A DNA stretch of 8,082 bases from Treponema sp. UBA1240 (GTDB lineage: Bacteria; Spirochaetota; Spirochaetia; Treponematales; Treponemataceae): contig DBWK01000070.1 in NCBI GenBank assembly GCA_002308875.1, positions 1 to 8,082 of the forward strand, in the 5' to 3' direction. The position numbers and the translations under genes are program-made. Shown in pieces: positions 5,178-8,082 of this stretch. The notes under the pieces are model-generated. The model was not told the origin of the DNA. It saw only the letters and a program-made list of their open reading frames with translations, and searched no databases. Every line of letters starts with the position of its first letter. Position 1 is the first letter of the stretch.

Positions 5178-6125
5178 TTATTCTTTTACACCACCGATTG
5201 TCATACCAACAACAAAGTATCTCTGTACAAACGGATATACAACCAAAATAGGAAGTGTTGCAACCATCGTAATTGAAGAACGAATACTGATTGGTGTTGA
5301 TTTGGAAGCGGTTGAACCTGCGCCCGCCGCAACTGCCATTGAGTTGGCGTCAGCCGCAGATGCACTTTGGTTTTGGCTCTGCTGCAGGAACGACATCAAT
5401 ACATACTGCAACGAATGAAGCTTTGGCTTATCGGAACAGAACATATATGTATCAAACCAGCTGTTCCAGGCGTTTACCGCTGTAAACAACGAAATCATCG
5501 CTATTGAAGGAACAATAAGCGGTACAATAATACCAAGAAAAATCTTGAACTCATTTGCACCATCAATACGCGCAGATTCAACAAAGCTGTCCGGCAAACC
5601 ATGGATGTATGTTCTTACAAGAATAAAGTTGAATATATCAACAAGACAGGGAACAATGTAAACAGCATATTTGCCTAAAAGGTGGAGCTTTTTCATAAGC
5701 ATATACCCTGGTATCAAACCAGCGTTTACGTACATTGAAATTACAAGAATGGTCGTAAGTGATTTTCTTATAACGAATTCTTTGCGGCTCAAAGCGTATG
5801 CAAGCATTGTTGTACAGAATACGCTCAATATTGTCTGTAATATTGTTCTAGAAACGGAAATAATACCAGCCTGGAAAATACGCGGTGTTTGGAACAAATC
5901 CGTATAGTTTTTCCAAGTAAAGATTCTTGGGAAAAGTGTTATTCCACCTTTCAACGAATCAAGACCATCATTCAAAGAAATAGCGATTGTATTCCAGAAA
6001 GGATAAACTGTAACAACGACAACAAATGCAAGGGTAATATATATAATCACGTCAAAAACAAAATTACCTAAAGCCGTTCTTTTTTTTGCTGCTGCATATT
6101 CATTTCGTTTTATTTCGTCTATCAT
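5178..6125 (-). CDS. Carbohydrate ABC transporter permease, LplC/YtcP type
   Basis: This 315-residue inner-membrane protein is one of the two transmembrane subunits of an LplABC-type sugar importer. Hydrophobic segments lie at about 23-45, 86-110, 122-142, 153-172, 196-217 and 285-305, giving six spans. The cytoplasmic EAA loop that docks to the ATPase reads ESARIDGANEFKIFLGIIVPL (positions 183-203). Between spans five and six is a Q/S/A-rich stretch (about 248-278), a variable region in this family, here slightly long. The C-terminus GGVKE is typical. Its ATG overlaps the stop of the LplB-type gene (ATGA), and GAGGAG lies about 8 bases upstream, so translation is coupled and equal subunit amounts are expected. 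The substrate is unknown; the adjacent GH43 gene suggests plant-polysaccharide oligosaccharides. Confidence 0.92.
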   Translation of the reverse strand: MIDEIKRNEYAAAKKRTALGNFVFDVIIYITLAFVVVVTVYPFWNTIAISLNDGLDSLKGGITLFPRIFTWKNYTDLFQTPRIFQAGIISVSRTILQTILSVFCTTMLAYALSRKEFVIRKSLTTILVISMYVNAGLIPGYMLMKKLHLLGKYAVYIVPCLVDIFNFILVRTYIHGLPDSFVESARIDGANEFKIFLGIIVPLIVPSIAMISLFTAVNAWNSWFDTYMFCSDKPKLHSLQYVLMSFLQQSQNQSASAADANSMAVAAGAGSTASKSTPISIRSSITMVATLPILVVYPFVQRYFVVGMTIGGVKE

Positions 6126-7093
6126 ATCAAACGCTCCTCACCGCTCTTCTTTGCAATTGTATTTGCTATAACAAGAAGCAGGATGTTTACTGCATTCTTA
6201 AAGATACCGGCAGCGGTAGCCAGACCGTATCTCGAGAGTTTGAAACCATATTTCAATACATAAATATCAATTGTTTCTGCCACATCCTGAATCATACCAT
6301 TCTGCAACAAGTACGGCATTTCAAAGTTAGCGTCAAGAATATGACCGGCAGACATAATCATCATGATTATGATAGTAGGCTTAATTCCAGGAAGTGTAAT
6401 GTGCCAGATTTTACGAAGACGTCCGCATCCATCAATTTGTGCTGCCTCATACAAACATGGATCTATGGCAGTCATTGCGCCAAGATATACGATTGTATTC
6501 CATCCTACTTCCTTCCAAACATAGGTCCAACCTATGATGTGCCAGAAGTACTTCTGAACCGCAAGCCATTGAATTGGTTGTTTTACCAGTCCAAGCCACA
6601 ATAATATACCATTTAAAATTCCGTCTTCAACGGAAAGTACATTCGCAACCAAACCCGTAACTATAACCCATGAAAGGAAGTGTGGGAGATAAGAAACTGT
6701 CTGAACGAAACGTTTGACGCTGATATTACGCAATTCGTTCAGGAATACGGCAATCAAAATTGCAGTAATATAACCGAGAGCCGTACTGATGAGGCTCATT
6801 CCTACTGTATTTCTTAAAGAAAAGAGAAATTCTTTCTCAGTAAAAAGTTGGATAAACCATTTAAAACCGACCCAAGTCTGATCAGCAAATGACTTATAGG
6901 GCTTGTAGTCCTGAAAAGCCATTGTCCAGCCCAAAAGAGGAATATATCTGAACAGAATGGTATAAAGCACGAATGGAACAGACATTGCAATAAGCATTTT
7001 CTGCTTACTTAAAATCTGCCATTTACTTTTCTTGTTTACAAGCACTGTAGCGGTAGATACCGGTGCAGAACCAGAATCATTTTTATTTTTCAT
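6122..7093 (-). CDS. Carbohydrate ABC transporter permease, LplB type
   Basis: This 323-residue membrane protein is the partner permease. After a polar N-terminal tail (1-32) come six hydrophobic spans at about 34-60, 97-118, 134-155, 183-205, 240-256 and 297-315. The EAA loop reads LYEAAQIDGCGRLRKIWHITLP (positions 214-235), matching the EAAxxDG-x8-I-x-LP consensus; G222-C223 replaces the common GA. The open frame extends 28 codons upstream, but those codons cover the terminator hairpin, and a GGAAGAG lies about 8 bases before the ATG at 7093, so I chose that start. It is separated from the binding-protein gene by 164 bases of structured sequence and overlaps the LplC-type gene by 4 bases. 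Confidence 0.92.
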   Translation of the reverse strand: MKNKNDSGSAPVSTATVLVNKKSKWQILSKQKMLIAMSVPFVLYTILFRYIPLLGWTMAFQDYKPYKSFADQTWVGFKWFIQLFTEKEFLFSLRNTVGMSLISTALGYITAILIAVFLNELRNISVKRFVQTVSYLPHFLSWVIVTGLVANVLSVEDGILNGILLWLGLVKQPIQWLAVQKYFWHIIGWTYVWKEVGWNTIVYLGAMTAIDPCLYEAAQIDGCGRLRKIWHITLPGIKPTIIIMMIMSAGHILDANFEMPYLLQNGMIQDVAETIDIYVLKYGFKLSRYGLATAAGIFKNAVNILLLVIANTIAKKSGEERLI

Positions 7094-7120
7094 AAAAAAC
7101 ACTCTTCCCAAAAAATGATT

Positions 7121-7155
7121 AAAAAAAGTCCACAGAAAACCCGTGGACTTTTTTT
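7121..7155 (-). terminator. Intrinsic terminator/attenuator between binding-protein and permease genes
   Basis: Positions 7121-7133 and 7143-7155 are exact 13-base reverse complements (A-run plus GTCCAC/GTGGAC core) around a 9-base loop. Reading leftward, the GC-containing core is followed by seven T residues, a complete factor-independent terminator. It lies 28 bases before the LplB-type ATG, so it would stop a share of transcripts after the binding-protein gene. The symmetry means it could also work rightward, but no rightward gene feeds it. Confidence 0.87.
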
Positions 7156-7165
7156 TCAGAACAGA

Positions 7166-7216
7166 GGAATGCGGCATTTTTCAAAAAGCTGCATATTTTA
7201 TCAAAACGCACATTCC
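7166..7216 (-). other. Possible long-range RNA stem in the lplA-lplB gap
   Basis: In the minus-strand RNA, GGAAUGUG (7209-7216) can pair with CGCAUUCC (7166-7173) through 8 pairs, one of them G-U, enclosing about 35 bases. On the plus strand the same position is a C-A mismatch, so pairing is better in the operon mRNA. No known RNA family is recognised, and chance is possible. Confidence 0.3.
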
Positions 7217-7226
7217 CCCATGCTAC

Positions 7227-7257
7227 TTAAGATTGACACTTATGTGTCAAAACTTAA
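7227..7257 (-). other. Hairpin at the stop codon of the binding-protein gene, probable mRNA 3' stabiliser
   Basis: TTGACAC (7233-7239) and GTGTCAA (7244-7250) are perfect inverted repeats with a 4-base loop. The stem continues past a small A/AA internal loop with TTAAG (7227-7231) and CTTAA (7253-7257). It begins immediately next to the stop codon and has no T-run downstream, so it is more like a stabilising 3' stem-loop than a terminator. An 18-base palindrome could instead be a repressor operator, but I find no matching promoter. Confidence 0.6.
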
Positions 7258-8082
7258 TTAGTCCTGAAAACCACCAAATGCTTCTACACGGTGATCAAGC
7301 TGCTGCTGCATGAATTTGTTGTATGTTGCTGTAAGAGGTTTCAGCAATGCGCAGTACTCATTCCATGTCTTATCAAAGTCAGCTGGTTTTCCCATAATCA
7401 TCATAGGAAGATATTTTCTCTGAACTGTTTCAAATCCAGTCATAGCAACTGCTGCTTCTTCTTCGAATCCACCGTTTTCAGCAGACGGGTTGCACTGCCA
7501 CATTGGGTACCAACCTGCGTTCTTTGGAGCATTAGCATCCATAAGTTCTGCATAAGAACCTACGCCATAAGCCTTCCACAGTTCGATATCAACAGCTTTA
7601 GCAGCCAATTCATATTCCCATGGAAGGTCATCCATAGTACGTGTGTATCCACTAGGCATAAGTCCTTCCAATTTTGGAGCTTCTTCTGTCCAAAGTGTTG
7701 CACGGTTCTTCTGAATCCAGTTAGGATCTTTCTGCTGAGCACGCTGCTCGTCTGTTCTTGAAGGACGACCCTGTGCATCTTTCTGGTAATCTTCACCTTC
7801 AAATCCCCAGTAAAGAACTTTCTGGTTTTCTTCTTTAATCATTTCATCCATGAACTGGAGAATTTTGATAGCTTTGTCTTCAGGACACTTTACAGTGATA
7901 CCGTAACCTCTCTGAAGGTTAGGAAGTGACTGGTCACGATAGTGAGGTTTGATTGAATTATCAAATACTACTGGAAGTGGACAATATGTCCTTTCATCTT
8001 TTCCTGCTGACCAAAGTGTCTGTTCCGGTTCACCCATGAACTGCCATCCCTGAATAAACATACCAAGAACACGGCCCTGTGC
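7258..8082 (-). CDS. Extracellular sugar-binding protein of the ABC transporter, LplA type (partial, C-terminal 274 residues)
   Basis: The frame is open from the right edge (8082, beginning AQGRVLGMFIQGWQF) to a TAA at 7258-7260, so the N-terminus with its expected lipoprotein or Sec signal lies outside the window. The visible half is rich in aromatic and acidic residues (YWGFEGEDY, DLPWEYELA, WYPMWQCNPS), as in family-1 sugar-binding proteins, and includes a CPEDKAIKILQFMDEMI helix typical of LplA-like proteins. The tail, with YNKFMQQQLDHRVEAFGGF, fits the usual C-terminal helix. Identification also rests on position: it is the first of three genes with an LplB and LplC pair. It would capture the sugar outside the membrane and deliver it to the permeases. 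No ATPase gene follows. Full length is probably about 500 residues. Confidence 0.87.
   Translation of the reverse strand, partial: AQGRVLGMFIQGWQFMGEPEQTLWSAGKDERTYCPLPVVFDNSIKPHYRDQSLPNLQRGYGITVKCPEDKAIKILQFMDEMIKEENQKVLYWGFEGEDYQKDAQGRPSRTDEQRAQQKDPNWIQKNRATLWTEEAPKLEGLMPSGYTRTMDDLPWEYELAAKAVDIELWKAYGVGSYAELMDANAPKNAGWYPMWQCNPSAENGGFEEEAAVAMTGFETVQRKYLPMMIMGKPADFDKTWNEYCALLKPLTATYNKFMQQQLDHRVEAFGGFQD

Noticed and set aside
4150..5418. A 422-codon rightward open frame across the GH43 gene, the terminator and the lplC-type gene
   Set aside because: It is antisense to two well-supported genes and crosses a terminator hairpin. No RBS or protein motif supports it.
7094..7177. Extra 28 N-terminal codons for the LplB-type permease
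   Set aside because: They would be encoded by the terminator hairpin region. The ATG at 7093 has an RBS and gives a normal family length.
7233..7238. TTGACA consensus -35 box in the lplA-lplB gap
   Set aside because: It is a by-product of the palindrome and occurs on both strands. No acceptable -10 box is found 16-18 bases away in either direction (AGTAGC leftward, AATTAG rightward).
5178..8082. Missing ATPase taken as a broken transporter
   Set aside because: LplABC-type operons commonly lack an ATPase gene and use a shared MsmX-type ATPase. Both EAA loops are intact, so the system looks functional.

Overview
The window looks like chromosomal DNA of a carbohydrate-using, anaerobic-type bacterium with moderate to low GC. 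My best guess is a Treponema-like spirochaete, mainly from the style of the RlmB-type methyltransferase and the LplABC-type sugar transporter. A Firmicute cannot be excluded, and I see no rRNA, tRNA or other marker that would settle it. I see no insertion sequence, phage gene, CRISPR array or attachment site.

Layout. Positions 1-387 (minus) hold the N-terminal part of an unrecognised protein that runs off the left edge. Positions 582-1690 (minus) hold a two-gene unit: a hypoxanthine-DNA glycosylase of the uracil-DNA glycosylase superfamily, then a nitroreductase-fold flavoprotein, closed by a good intrinsic terminator at 524-559. From 1799 the genes point right: a DEDDh 3'-5' exonuclease (1799-2377), then from its own strong promoter a YchJ-type SEC-C protein (2414-2911) overlapping an RlmB/TrmH-family RNA 2'-O-methyltransferase (2908-3675). 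The methyltransferase converges, with only 3 bases between stop codons, on a leftward GH43 glycoside hydrolase (3679-5073). Upstream of that lies a leftward carbohydrate ABC transporter: the solute-binding protein (7258 to the right edge, partial), an LplB-type permease (6122-7093) and an LplC-type permease (5178-6125).

How the genes work together. The binding protein and two permeases form the importer for an oligosaccharide or sugar derivative. Its ATPase is not present, which is normal for this family because a shared MsmX-type ATPase encoded elsewhere often serves. The GH43 enzyme has no signal peptide and probably cleaves imported pentose-containing oligosaccharides in the cytoplasm. RNA structures shape the locus: a hairpin at the binding-protein stop codon, an intrinsic terminator before lplB (probably setting a high binding protein to permease ratio), and another terminator between lplC and the GH43 gene. 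The left half is housekeeping: base-excision repair, a 3'-5' exonuclease, a redox flavoprotein and rRNA modification.

I do not see a convincing new multi-gene system. The points most worth a second look are the 7-base leader predicted for the glycosylase mRNA, the structured gap in the transporter operon, the exact 22-base repeat at the two ends of the SEC-C gene, and the unrecognised gene at the left edge.
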